From contig CALFAK010000087.1 of NCBI GenBank assembly GCA_937948985.1, positions 1 to 40,852 of the forward strand: 40,852 bases of DNA. Reading direction: 5' to 3'. Below the pieces are notes generated by a model, which made no database searches, was not told where the DNA came from, and was given only the letters and a program-made list of their open reading frames with translations. This document shows, one piece after another, positions 24,076-32,824 of the stretch (position 1 is the first letter of the stretch; each line of letters starts with the position of its first letter). This stretch comes from an uncultured Neomegalonema sp. (lineage in GTDB: Bacteria; Pseudomonadota; Alphaproteobacteria; Rhodobacterales; Rhodobacteraceae). The position numbers were made by a program, and so were the translations under genes.

Positions 24076-24492
24076 ATGGCAAAAAAATCCTCCTCACGCG
24101 GTCCTTCCCAACGCCAGTTGCGCGTCGGCGAAGTCGTTCGCAGGTCCGTCAACGAGATGCTGATCCGGGGCGACCTGTTCGATCCCGATCTTGAGAACCG
24201 CTCAATCCGCATCACCGAGGCCCGCCCCACGCCGGACCTCAGCGGCGTGATCCTTTACGTTTCGGTACTGGGCGGCGAAAACGAGGACAAGGTCATTGAG
24301 GCGCTGGACCGCAACAAAAAGCAAATCCGCAAGGAGGCCGTCTCCGGCCTCGGCCTGCGTCTGACCCCCACCCTGCGGTTCGAGATCGATCGCACCTTCG
24401 ACATCATCGACACCACCAACCGTATGTTCTCCGATCCCAAAGTCCGGCAGGATATCCTCGACCCCGATCACGAGAGCGATGAGAAAGCGTGA
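24076..24492 (+). CDS. rbfA: Ribosome-binding factor A
   Basis: A 138-aa RbfA, which binds the 30S subunit during late maturation and cold adaptation. Typical features are 'RQLRVGEVVRRSVNEMLIRG' at the N-terminus, a central beta segment 'DLSGVILYVSVLGG', and 'LGLRLTPTLRFEIDRTFD' in the KH-like core. It ends with an acidic tail. It closes the rimP-nusA-ylxR-infB-rbfA operon. The truB gene that often follows in other bacteria is not here; a DsbA-like gene comes next after 90 bp. Confidence 0.95.
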   Translation: MAKKSSSRGPSQRQLRVGEVVRRSVNEMLIRGDLFDPDLENRSIRITEARPTPDLSGVILYVSVLGGENEDKVIEALDRNKKQIRKEAVSGLGLRLTPTLRFEIDRTFDIIDTTNRMFSDPKVRQDILDPDHESDEKA

Positions 24493-24582
24493 ATGCCTCC
24501 GATTTCTCATGAGAGCATTCAACCACACTCATTAACGCTTTAATCCTTGACCTCCCCCTCCTGCGATGCGACGCAATGAGAT

Positions 24583-25239
24583 ATGGAGGCCGCGCAACCA
24601 ACGCTGGATATTCTATCTGACCCGATTTGCCCCTGGTGCTACATCGGCAAGGCTAAACTCGACGCCGCATTGGCCCAACGGCCCGATCACGGCCTCGATA
24701 TCCAATGGCGCACATATCAACTTAATCCCGAAATGCCCGCCGAAGGCATGGGCCGACAGGATTACCTCGACAATAAATTCGGCGGACGCGCGGGGGCCGA
24801 CCAAGTCTATGGTCGTATCGAAGATGCCGTGAAATCCGCCGGTCTGCCCTCCGATTTCTCGAAAATGAAGCGCACGCCCAACACGCTAGACGCCCATCGC
24901 CTGATCCGCTGGTCGCGCAGTGCGGGACAGCAAGACGCGGTGGTCGATGCGCTGTTCACAGCTTATTTCTGCGACGGTCAGGACATCGGCGACCGCGAGA
25001 TTCTGCTCGGAATCGGCGCAAACCTCGGCCTCGACGGCGCACTCCTGCGCCGCCTCTACGACGAAGACGCCGACCGCTCTGTTCTGCTCAACGAGGATGC
25101 GCTGGCCCGTCAGATGGGGGTAACAGGTGTGCCCTGTTTCATCCTTGGCGAGAAATATGCGCTTGTCGGGGCGCAGGAAACCGCAAAGTGGCTTGAAGTT
25201 ATCGACCGCATACAACACTCTGAGAGTTCCGAAGAATAA
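24583..25239 (+). CDS. DsbA-family (FrnE-like) thiol oxidoreductase
   Basis: A 218-aa thioredoxin-fold protein of the DsbA/FrnE branch. The active site is 'DPICPWCYIGKAKL' (CPWC) near residues 14-22, with the helical insert in the middle and the cis-Pro loop 'GVTGVPCFILGEKYALVGAQ' near 180-200. No signal peptide is present, so it acts in the cytoplasm, unlike true DsbA. FrnE-like proteins are disulfide isomerases or polyketide-associated oxidoreductases; the substrate is unknown. A further cysteine lies in the VPCF loop beside the cis-Pro, as in FrnE proteins. It is followed 28 bp later by RNase D. Confidence 0.88.
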   Translation: MEAAQPTLDILSDPICPWCYIGKAKLDAALAQRPDHGLDIQWRTYQLNPEMPAEGMGRQDYLDNKFGGRAGADQVYGRIEDAVKSAGLPSDFSKMKRTPNTLDAHRLIRWSRSAGQQDAVVDALFTAYFCDGQDIGDREILLGIGANLGLDGALLRRLYDEDADRSVLLNEDALARQMGVTGVPCFILGEKYALVGAQETAKWLEVIDRIQHSESSEE

Positions 25240-25267
25240 AATTGTTCCGCGTTCCCGAAAGAACCGC

Positions 25268-26467
25268 ATGACCCCCACAGTGATTACCACTACCGCCGAC
25301 CTTACCGATCTTTGTAACAGCTACGCGCAATGCGATTATGTGACGGTCGATACCGAATTTATGCGCGAGCGCACGTATTGGCCCATCCTGTGTCTGGTAC
25401 AGGTTGGCCGCCCCCGTTTTGAAGATGAGACCGACGCGGATTGGGAACGTCACGGCGCGGCGATTATCGACCCGCTCGCCAAAGGCATCGATCTGGCCCC
25501 GCTCTATGCCCTGATGTCGGACGAATCCGTCCTCAAAGTCTTCCACGCCGCCCGGCAGGATGTGGAAATTTTCGTCAAGCAGGCGGGCGCTGTCCCCAAA
25601 CCGCTGTTCGACACCCAAATCGCGGGCCTGGTCTGCGGCTTCGGCGATCAGGTCGGCTACGAGAAACTGGTGCGCGGCATCGTCAATGTCGGCCTAGACA
25701 AATCCAGCCGCTTCACCGACTGGGCCAAGCGCCCGCTGTCCGAGAAACAACTCGACTACGCACTGGGCGATGTCACCCACTTGCGCCAGATTTACGAATT
25801 CTTCGCGGACAAACTCGAACAAGAGGGCCGTGCCCATTGGCTAACGCAAGAAATGGACATCCTTGAAGCGATTGAAACCTACCGTGTCGAGCCGGAGGAC
25901 GCATGGCAGCGCCTGAAAATGCGCGGCCCGAATGCGAGGTTGTTCGGCGCAGCGCAGGCGCTGGCGGCGTGGCGCGAGGAGACGGCACAACGTAAAGACG
26001 TGCCGCGCAACCGCGTTCTCAAAGACGACGCCCTGCTGGAAATCGCCGCCGCACGGCCCAAAACCGCCGATGCGCTGACTTCGGGCCGCATGTCGCGCCG
26101 GGAAAGCCTGTCCCGCGATGCGATTCAGGAATTGCTCGATCTGGTTGCCAACGCCCCAAGCGTGACGCCTCCCAAACCTGCGCGTGAGGCCTTCCGCCCC
26201 GACGCAAGGCAAAGCGCGCTGTCTGACCTGCTGCGCACACTGCTGCGCGCCAATGCCTCAAAAGCCAATGTCGCCGAGCGCTTGGTGGCCTCCGCCGCCG
26301 ATCTCGACCAGATCGCGATGCACGACGAACCGGATGTGGCCGCGATGCAGGGCTGGCGGCGCGAGCTGTTCGGAGACGATGCCCTGCGCCTGAAACGGGG
26401 CGAGGTTGCCCTGTCCGCCGGACCGGACGGCGTCGTGGTTATTGAGTTGGGCGCGCAACCCGCGTAA
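25268..26467 (+). CDS. rnd: Ribonuclease D
   Basis: A 399-aa 3'-5' exoribonuclease for tRNA and small RNA 3' ends. The DEDD exonuclease motifs are 'VDTEFMRERTYWP' (I), 'VFHAARQDVEIF' (II), and 'LDYALGDVTHLRQIYEF' (III, YxxxD type). An HRDC-like helical domain follows from about residue 205 ('WQRLKMRGPNARLFGAAQAL') and a second helical region completes the chain. ATG 25268 ('MTPTVITTTADL') is chosen over the longer open frame because the upstream part lies within the DsbA-like gene. It lies 9 bp upstream of cobK and 28 bp after the oxidoreductase, so all three may be cotranscribed. Confidence 0.93.
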   Translation: MTPTVITTTADLTDLCNSYAQCDYVTVDTEFMRERTYWPILCLVQVGRPRFEDETDADWERHGAAIIDPLAKGIDLAPLYALMSDESVLKVFHAARQDVEIFVKQAGAVPKPLFDTQIAGLVCGFGDQVGYEKLVRGIVNVGLDKSSRFTDWAKRPLSEKQLDYALGDVTHLRQIYEFFADKLEQEGRAHWLTQEMDILEAIETYRVEPEDAWQRLKMRGPNARLFGAAQALAAWREETAQRKDVPRNRVLKDDALLEIAAARPKTADALTSGRMSRRESLSRDAIQELLDLVANAPSVTPPKPAREAFRPDARQSALSDLLRTLLRANASKANVAERLVASAADLDQIAMHDEPDVAAMQGWRRELFGDDALRLKRGEVALSAGPDGVVVIELGAQPA

Positions 26468-26476
26468 TCCCGACCG

Positions 26477-27121
26477 ATGAGAACCGTCATCGTCACAGGA
26501 TCGCGCGAAGCCAACGCCCTCGCACGGGTGCTCCCTGAGGCCGTCTGCGTTGATGGCGGCAGCCCCGGCGAGATCGCGAATGCAACCGCTGTCATAGACG
26601 CCAGCCACCCCTGCGAACGCGACACCCATGACGCGGTTCAGGCCGTGTGTTTGCGCGACAGCATCCCGCTCCTCCGTCTGCGCCGCCCCGAATGGAGCGC
26701 GGTTGCGGGGGATCGCTGGATCGAAGTTAACAGCGCACAGGCAGCACACGCCGCACTGCCTCCAACCCTAAAGCGCGTGTTCCTATGCCTCAGCGCCTCC
26801 GACCGCACCGCCTTTCGCGGCGATGAAGCCCGCTGGTACCTGATCCGCTCCCGCAAAGATGACCGCGCGCGGGAGGGCTTGGCGGATTTCGACCTGACCA
26901 CACAATCCGGCCCCTACTCGGCAGAATCAGAAGCCGCCCTGATGCGCGCGCACCGCATCGACACGCTGATAACCCGCAACGCCGGGGGCGCGGGCGCATA
27001 CCCCAAAATCGCCGCAGCCAACGCGCTGGGCCTACGCGTCATCCTGCTCAACCGCCCTACCGTCACCTGCCAGACCGCAAGCACCGTTGAGGACGCCACC
27101 GCATGGCTGGCCGCGCTGTGA
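26477..27121 (+). CDS. cobK: Precorrin-6A (cobalt-precorrin-6A) reductase
   Basis: A 214-aa CobK/CbiJ-family enzyme that reduces precorrin-6A with NADPH in corrin ring synthesis. Supporting features are the N-terminal 'VIVTGSREANALARVLPE', the central 'AVIDASHPCERDTHDAV' (family pattern DATHPFA), and the C-terminal 'DTLITRNAGGAGAYPKIAAA' with 'ALGLRVILLNRP'. It is short compared with typical CobK (240-260 aa). No other cobalamin gene is in the window, so cobK is isolated from a cob operon here. It follows rnd by 9 bp. Its reductase role is well supported by motifs, while participation in aerobic or anaerobic B12 synthesis cannot be told. Confidence 0.85.
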   Translation: MRTVIVTGSREANALARVLPEAVCVDGGSPGEIANATAVIDASHPCERDTHDAVQAVCLRDSIPLLRLRRPEWSAVAGDRWIEVNSAQAAHAALPPTLKRVFLCLSASDRTAFRGDEARWYLIRSRKDDRAREGLADFDLTTQSGPYSAESEAALMRAHRIDTLITRNAGGAGAYPKIAAANALGLRVILLNRPTVTCQTASTVEDATAWLAAL

Positions 27122-27146
27122 GTGATAAATCTGGAAACAACACCCA

Positions 27147-27279
27147 CGTCATACCCCGCGAAGGCGGGCTATCCAGGCCCGCATCCTTTGAGACTGCTTA
27201 TACACTACACCAGCCTCCTGCCCCGCACTTGATGCCAGACCTTTCGCCATTCCGGCAGACTCCGGGTCGTTGTCCGGAG
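27147..27279. repeat. REP-like elements in the cobK-dac spacer
   Basis: The spacer holds the element at 27147-27176 (CCCGC/GCGGG stem, flanked by CGTCAT and ATCCAG, a very common alphaproteobacterial intergenic motif). A truncated copy of the CCCCGCACTTGATGC motif follows at 27221-27235, and a CTCCGG/CCGGAG hairpin at 27260-27279. The last stem contains the GGAG (27276-27279) that would serve the next gene. Confidence 0.6.
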
Positions 27280-27288
27280 CAGGGCACT

Positions 27289-28575
27289 TTGTTAAAAGCG
27301 CTTTACAGCCTCGCTCTCCTCTTCTGCCTGAACACCCCCACACAGGCCGCAAACATCGTTGTCGATGTCGAGCGCGCCGAGATCATCACCGCCGACGCGC
27401 CGGACGCCCTGCGCCGCCCCGCTTCCCTCGTCAAACTGATGACCGCCTACCTCGCTTTCGAGACGCTGGAGAACGGCCAGATCAACGGTGACGATGAGAT
27501 CGAAATTTCCGCCAAAGCCGCCCGCACCCCGCCCGTTAAACTCTACCTCAAAGCGGGACGCAGCCTGCCGTTCGAGGAAATCCTGCACGCGGCCATTGTC
27601 GGTTCCAAAAACGACGCCGCCGTCGCGGTCGCCGAAGCGATTGCGGATACCGAACAAGACTTCGTCACCCGCATGAACGCCACCGCCGCCAATCTCGGCA
27701 TGACCAACACCAAGTACGCCAGCGCATCCGGTCTGCCCCGCAAAAATCAATACACCACTGCCCGCGACACAGCGATTCTGGCGCTGGCCCTGCTGACCGA
27801 TTTCCCCGACCGCAGCGCGCTGTTCAAACAGCGCTCCGTCACTGCGGCGGGCAAAACCGTCAGCACCACCAATCCGCTGTTCGGCAGGGTTGAGGGCGCG
27901 CAGGGAATGAAAACGGGCTTCACATGCGCGGCAGGCTATAACATCGCCGGATTGATCGAACGCGCGGGCCGCAGAACGCTGATCGTAACGCTGGGCCATA
28001 AAACAAAATTCAAACGGCTGGCAGCGGTCAAATCTCTCCTCAGAAACAACACAAGCGCACCGGAAACGCGCGAAAAACTCACCCCCGGCAACCCCAAAGA
28101 CGGTGCAGTGCCTGATATCGGCGCGTGTACAGGGGACAGTGTCGAGGTGATCGCCATCAAGAAGATCACCCCCGAAGAAATCCGCGCAATCCAACGTCTC
28201 GCGCCGTCTCAACCCGCAAAACCACGCCCCCCTGCAAGGAAGGCCACACGCATCGCACCGCCGCAGCCAATACTGCCCAAAGCCCCCCCGCCGCCGCCAC
28301 CCCTCAATGGCTGGGCCGCATTTTTGGGGCCATTCGGCACTGAGACCCAAGCGAGAGGTATCGCAAAAATCGCGCTGCGCCTTGCGTCCGCCGAAGGCCG
28401 CTTTCCGATATCGGTCATCAACCGCATCAGCGACGACCGCCCCGCAAGCCTGATCTACGGCCTCGACCGCGCCCAGGCCACCGCCCTGTGCAGCCTGGTA
28501 AAGCAAAAGGGCCGCTACTGCGTGACCCTCGCTCCCGCCGTCTTGCTCAATCCCAAAGCCCGCTGGCGTCGTTAA
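27289..28575 (+). CDS. Serine-type D-Ala-D-Ala carboxypeptidase with SPOR-like C-terminus
   Basis: A 428-aa class C low-molecular-mass penicillin-binding protein that trims peptidoglycan stem peptides in the periplasm. After a short signal ('ALYSLALLFCLNTPTQAANI') come the active-site motifs: 'PASLVKLMTAY' (SxxK), 'VGSKNDAAVAV' (SxN), and 'GMKTGFTCAAGYN' (KTG). A Pro-rich linker follows, and the last 90 residues resemble a SPOR domain ('NGWAAFLGPFGTETQARGIA'), which binds denuded glycan at division sites. No ATG is close. TTG 27289 with GGAG and AGGG upstream places the signal peptide at the N-terminus; ATG 27232 would put 19 extra residues before it. Confidence 0.88.
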   Translation: MLKALYSLALLFCLNTPTQAANIVVDVERAEIITADAPDALRRPASLVKLMTAYLAFETLENGQINGDDEIEISAKAARTPPVKLYLKAGRSLPFEEILHAAIVGSKNDAAVAVAEAIADTEQDFVTRMNATAANLGMTNTKYASASGLPRKNQYTTARDTAILALALLTDFPDRSALFKQRSVTAAGKTVSTTNPLFGRVEGAQGMKTGFTCAAGYNIAGLIERAGRRTLIVTLGHKTKFKRLAAVKSLLRNNTSAPETREKLTPGNPKDGAVPDIGACTGDSVEVIAIKKITPEEIRAIQRLAPSQPAKPRPPARKATRIAPPQPILPKAPPPPPPLNGWAAFLGPFGTETQARGIAKIALRLASAEGRFPISVINRISDDRPASLIYGLDRAQATALCSLVKQKGRYCVTLAPAVLLNPKARWRR

Positions 28576-28643
28576 AGGCAAGCTCTGGTGCTGGACGAGA
28601 CCATAGCGCCACGCTACCTGATAATCAGAGCAGGGAGAAAACC

Positions 28644-29078
28644 ATGACAATGGCCGCATACGACTCATTGGTGGAAGATTTTGAATTCCTCGACGATTGG
28701 GAGGAACGCTACCGCCATGTCATTGAGCTTGGCAAAGCCCTGCCCGATCTGGAAGATGCACAGCGCAATGACGCCACAAAAGTCGATGGCTGCGTCAGCC
28801 GCGTTTGGATAGACAGCCGCGCGGTAGACGGCCCGAACGGTAAAATCATCGAATTCGACGGCGACAGCGATGCCCATATCGTAAAGGGGTTAATCGCGAT
28901 TCTCCGCACAATGCTATCGGGCCAACGGGCCGAGGATATCTTGAGAATCGATATTCAAGATCAACTCCAGCGCATTGATCTATCATCTCATCTCAGCCCA
29001 CAGCGTAGCAACGGACTATCCGCGATGATCCAACGGGTTAAGGGATTCGCCGCCACACAAGTGAACGAAAAATCCTGA
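28644..29078 (+). CDS. sufE: Cysteine desulfurase activator SufE
   Basis: A 144-aa SufE. It accepts persulfide sulfur from the cysteine desulfurase SufS for Fe-S cluster assembly. The active-site Cys is in 'DATKVDGCVSRVWI' (about residue 52), preceded by 'DDWEERYRHVIELGKALPDL' and followed by 'AHIVKGLIAILRTMLSGQ', the standard SufE sequence. The ATG at 28644 has GGGAG 6 nt upstream; the longer open frame upstream is not used. No suf operon is present around it, so sufE is a stand-alone gene here. Confidence 0.93.
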   Translation: MTMAAYDSLVEDFEFLDDWEERYRHVIELGKALPDLEDAQRNDATKVDGCVSRVWIDSRAVDGPNGKIIEFDGDSDAHIVKGLIAILRTMLSGQRAEDILRIDIQDQLQRIDLSSHLSPQRSNGLSAMIQRVKGFAATQVNEKS

Positions 29079-29471
29079 TCGCGCACGCTCACCTTGTGCG
29101 CATACACTCACCAATTAATGTGAACAGTCGCCTCAAGCACCGCAATCGCCGAATCGAGACACAATCCGATATTGATTGCTATCATACGTTCCAAAATACC
29201 CATACATCGCACCATAAATTAATCAGTATTCAGATGAATTGTTCTATATCAGGAATGGTATTTGCGCAATTGTAAATTTTATTAAGATGCGCACGGACAG
29301 GTTTTTCTTGTTAAAACCAACCTTCCGGCAATAATTTCCAACGTAAGACGGCTATGGACGCGTTATTCCTTTCCTTGAAGGGGAGACGACGCCGTAAGGG
29401 TTTGTTAATATCTGGCTGCGCATTGGTTAAAGGCGGTCATTTACTGGGTTAATGAGGAGCGTGCGGCTTAG
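29079..29471. promoter_or_regulatory. Non-coding spacer before the SIR2-TPR gene
   Basis: These 393 bp contain no gene I can support. A GCGCAC/GTGCGC hairpin (29081-29101) directly follows sufE and may end its transcript, though without a T-run. The stretch at about 29200-29300 is markedly AT-rich and could hold the promoter. GAGGAG (29454-29459) is the only purine-rich site, 12 nt before the next ATG, which is long for a ribosome binding site. Confidence 0.4.
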
Positions 29472-32400
29472 ATGAGGAAGATCTCACCCTTCGAATTCGT
29501 GCGCAGATTCCATCACGGCGTAACGAATCACGATGGCCGCTACGTGTGGTTTCTCGGTGCGGGCTGCTCGGTCAGCTCCGGCATCGGTGATGCTGCTGAT
29601 ACATCGTTGCGTTGGTTGCGTGAGCTGAAATACCTTGAAACCGGTACGTCAGATGATGTGGAACAATGGGCACCAAATCGCTTTGCCAGCTACCGCTCAG
29701 AAGACCCGGCCGCACTTTACGGCGACACGCTCTCGGCGCTTTTCTATACCGAACAAGAACAAGAACGCGAACTTGAACGCATCAACGCCGCCGCAGAGCC
29801 GGGTTTCGGCTACGCGACCCTCGCCCAGCTTGTGACGCAGCCCGATTGGGGCGAGCGCTGCAATACAATGGTTACGACCAATTTCGACGACCTCGCCGCC
29901 GACGCCCTGTACCTGTACTCACAGCGTAAGCCGCAGGTTCTCACCCACGAATCATTCGATCGCCGCATCCGCATCAGCACTTCGCGCCCGACGATCCTGA
30001 AAATCTACGGCGATGCACATCTGGGCGGCCACCGTAACGAGCCAACCGCAAAGCTGTTACGCAGCGATGTGAAAGATCGCCTACGGGCGCAATTCACTGA
30101 AGCCGCACTGGTCTTCGTCGGCTATGGCGGTCGCGACGAATCGGTCGCCGACCTTCTCTCAGGTTTGCCATTCGGTGCTCCGGCCGGTGGAATCTATTGG
30201 GTTAATGACGAAGAACCGCGCGAACCGATCCGCACATGGTTGGAAGAGCGCAACACGATCTGGACCCCCTACAGCGATTTTGAGGGCTTGATGTTCCTGA
30301 TGCGGCAGGAATTCGCATTAGGCCATCCGCGTATCGACCGCTTCGATAAAATCCTGCGCCGTTATGACGAGCAATACCGCTCACTGGCCGCGCGCGACGA
30401 CCTGCGTCCCGAAGGCGAAAAGCCAGCGCCGCTTACCCCTTCATCACTGACCGCTTCGACGATTGACGGGCAATCCGGTGACGCAACGGCTTTCGCCTCA
30501 TCCCTCTCTTCACCTTCACCGGAAGCGCAAATTGAGACGGATACACTAGAGACCACAGAGGACGCGCCTTGGCACGCCACGTTGTCAGACCCTTTTGATC
30601 GTCACGACGTTATCAGCGAAGACGAAGTGTGGGCCGATGACGATCCGGCAGAATCGATAACGCCAGACACCACCGAAGATGAAGTGATCTCGCAAGCTGT
30701 TGAAAATCGTAATGATGACGATGACGACGCTTCACGCACACGCATTGACCGCCTCATCGCCGCCGCCGTTGCCGCGATGGCGACTGATCAACGCCAATCA
30801 GAGGAAACGGACACCACCCCTTCCCCCCCGGCCCCCGCTGGCCGGCCTAATCTGGCATTGGTAACAACGCAGACGATTTCACCTGGTGACTACAGCGGCG
30901 AAGACATCACCGCCGCACCACAAGAGACCGAAGCGCAGCTTGAGCAATCATCTGCCGGCATCACTGCGAAGGACGGCTCAAGCCACTCCGATCAAGATAC
31001 AGACGTATCCGCTGAAGAATCTGACAATGTGGAAGTGGTCGCAGAAGCCGCCGATACACAATTGGAAACGCGGCAAACTCCGATCGATTACGCGCGTTAC
31101 AGCGAAAGCCTGGAACTGCCTCGCAGATTGCTGGGACGCGCCGATGCCACCGAGTTAGACCGCCGTTACCTCGCTGCCATCCAAGACTCGCCCAACAATC
31201 CCAAGCTTCTCTCCCGCTATGCCCGTTTCCTGACAATCGGACGTCGCGATCATGACGGGGCTGAGCATTATTTCAACCGCGCAATCGATGCCGACCCTCA
31301 AGATAGCGAGGCGCTTCGCTACTTTGCCCAATTCCTGACCCGCGTTCGCCGTGACGCGGATCGCGCGGAAGATTGCTATCGCCTCGCTCTGCGGGTCGAT
31401 TTTGAAGATACGGAAACACTATGCTCGTACGCGGATTTCCTCTGGAAAGTGCGCGGCGATAATCAGGCGGCTGGCGAATGCTTCCAACTCGCCGTCGATG
31501 GCTCCCCCCGCCACGCTCAAGCGATTGCGGCCTACGCAGAGTTTTTGCGTGTGGTTGAGCAAAAAGACGACGCCGCCTTCGCACTGCTCAAGCTGGCAAC
31601 GGCATCGACTAAAACCGATCCGGCCCCGGCGGTAAAATTGGCCCAATTCGTGGCCGAAAAACGCGGCGACTTGAATAAAGCTGAAGCCATCTTCCGTCAG
31701 GCCATTGATATTGCCCCGGACTCTGCAGAAACAATCGCCGCCGCCGCAACCTTCTTGGCCAACAGCGCGAATAAAGTGGATGAGGCGGAAAACCTGTTTA
31801 ATCAGGCAATTGCCGTGGATGCGGACGCACCCGAAATCTTGCGCGCTTTCGCAGAATTCCAATGCATCCACCGCAAGGATCATGACAGCGCAGAGGCACT
31901 TTTACAGCGGGCGATCAATGCGGATCCGGGTGATGCGAAAACCGCGCTAGCATTCGCACAGTTTCAGGAAGAAGAACGGCGCGATTTGAATGCGGCTGAC
32001 GAATATTACCGTCGCGCCGTGCATCTGGACCCCCGCGATGCCGACGTTCTCGCAAGCCATGCCCGATTCCTGCACAAAACCCGCAACAACCCCGCTGCCG
32101 CCGAAGAGCGCTACCGCAAAGCCCTGTCCCTTGATCCGAAAAACGGCTTTGCACTCGCACATTTCGGCAATTTCCTTCTGCATGAGCGCAATGATATGGA
32201 TGCGGCAGAGCCGTTACTGCAACGCGCGGTCGAAGTGGCACCGCGAAACGCTGCGGCGCTTGCCGATCTGGGCCTGATCTTACGCGAGCGGGGCGAAGGT
32301 GAATCGTCGGAAAAGATGTTCCGGCGCGCGGTCGCCGCTGACCCGCGCCGGGTTGCAACGCTGCGCCGCTATGCGCGGGTGGTGAATTCAGCGCAAACAA

Positions 32401-32822
32401 ATCCGGCGGCCACGCAAGCCTTCTACGACAAGGCATTGGCCGAAAACCCTGAAGACCCGGCCACACTCTGCGGTGCGGCGCAGGCGATGTTCTCACTCGG
32501 CAAGCGGTCAGAGGGGTTATCCTTGCTCGACCGCGCCTTTGAAGCAGCGCTTGATGATGAACCAAGCAAGCGCGACCCTGACCTGCTGCTTGAGCTTTGG
32601 TTCTACCGTTACGCGTTCGACGACCGCGCTGGCCGTGACGCAATCAAAGCCGCGCTATGGTTGGTGCGTGCCGGGGCGCGCGCAACGCGCAATGATCTCG
32701 ACGCCGTCATGAAGTTCGCTGTGATCGAAGGCCACCGGGAACCTGATCTGCTGTCCGAACTGGCTTCTGTGGCTTGCGGTGAGGCAGAGCCTGAGCAACT
32801 GCAACGCTTTAACGTCGCCTGA
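29472..32822 (+). CDS. SIR2-like domain protein with 35-residue TPR-like repeat array
   Basis: A 1116-aa soluble protein in three parts. (1) Residues 1-305: a SIR2-like (SIR2_2) NAD-binding domain, with 'FLGAGCSVSSGIGDA' (27-41), 'MVTTNFDDLAADAL' (133-146), 'ILKIYGDAHLGG' (175-186) and 'LVFVGYGGRDESVADLL' (213-229). Tyr179 stands where a catalytic His is usual. (2) About 310-535: an acidic, Thr/Ser/Pro-rich linker, probably disordered. (3) About 555-1030: TPR-like repeats whose 'YAxFL' helices recur at exactly 35 residues for ten intervals. The final 85 residues are helical. It could be an NAD-consuming stress or phage-defence effector controlled by its repeats, as known for other SIR2-containing systems, or a non-catalytic scaffold. 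It is the first gene of a probable pair with the AmpG-like permease 2 bp downstream. Codon use looks like its neighbours. Confidence 0.88.
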   Translation: MRKISPFEFVRRFHHGVTNHDGRYVWFLGAGCSVSSGIGDAADTSLRWLRELKYLETGTSDDVEQWAPNRFASYRSEDPAALYGDTLSALFYTEQEQERELERINAAAEPGFGYATLAQLVTQPDWGERCNTMVTTNFDDLAADALYLYSQRKPQVLTHESFDRRIRISTSRPTILKIYGDAHLGGHRNEPTAKLLRSDVKDRLRAQFTEAALVFVGYGGRDESVADLLSGLPFGAPAGGIYWVNDEEPREPIRTWLEERNTIWTPYSDFEGLMFLMRQEFALGHPRIDRFDKILRRYDEQYRSLAARDDLRPEGEKPAPLTPSSLTASTIDGQSGDATAFASSLSSPSPEAQIETDTLETTEDAPWHATLSDPFDRHDVISEDEVWADDDPAESITPDTTEDEVISQAVENRNDDDDDASRTRIDRLIAAAVAAMATDQRQSEETDTTPSPPAPAGRPNLALVTTQTISPGDYSGEDITAAPQETEAQLEQSSAGITAKDGSSHSDQDTDVSAEESDNVEVVAEAADTQLETRQTPIDYARYSESLELPRRLLGRADATELDRRYLAAIQDSPNNPKLLSRYARFLTIGRRDHDGAEHYFNRAIDADPQDSEALRYFAQFLTRVRRDADRAEDCYRLALRVDFEDTETLCSYADFLWKVRGDNQAAGECFQLAVDGSPRHAQAIAAYAEFLRVVEQKDDAAFALLKLATASTKTDPAPAVKLAQFVAEKRGDLNKAEAIFRQAIDIAPDSAETIAAAATFLANSANKVDEAENLFNQAIAVDADAPEILRAFAEFQCIHRKDHDSAEALLQRAINADPGDAKTALAFAQFQEEERRDLNAADEYYRRAVHLDPRDADVLASHARFLHKTRNNPAAAEERYRKALSLDPKNGFALAHFGNFLLHERNDMDAAEPLLQRAVEVAPRNAAALADLGLILRERGEGESSEKMFRRAVAADPRRVATLRRYARVVNSAQTNPAATQAFYDKALAENPEDPATLCGAAQAMFSLGKRSEGLSLLDRAFEAALDDEPSKRDPDLLLELWFYRYAFDDRAGRDAIKAALWLVRAGARATRNDLDAVMKFAVIEGHREPDLLSELASVACGEAEPEQLQRFNVA

Positions 32823-32824
32823 CG

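Noticed and set aside
27292-28668. Minus-strand open frame of 458 codons opposite the carboxypeptidase gene
   Set aside because: The plus strand carries SxxK, SxN and KTG motifs in order; the antisense product has no recognisable domain.
29079-29471. Possible small RNA or tRNA before the SIR2-TPR gene
   Set aside because: No cloverleaf or strong terminator-tailed structure was seen; only a short hairpin after sufE and an AT-rich stretch.
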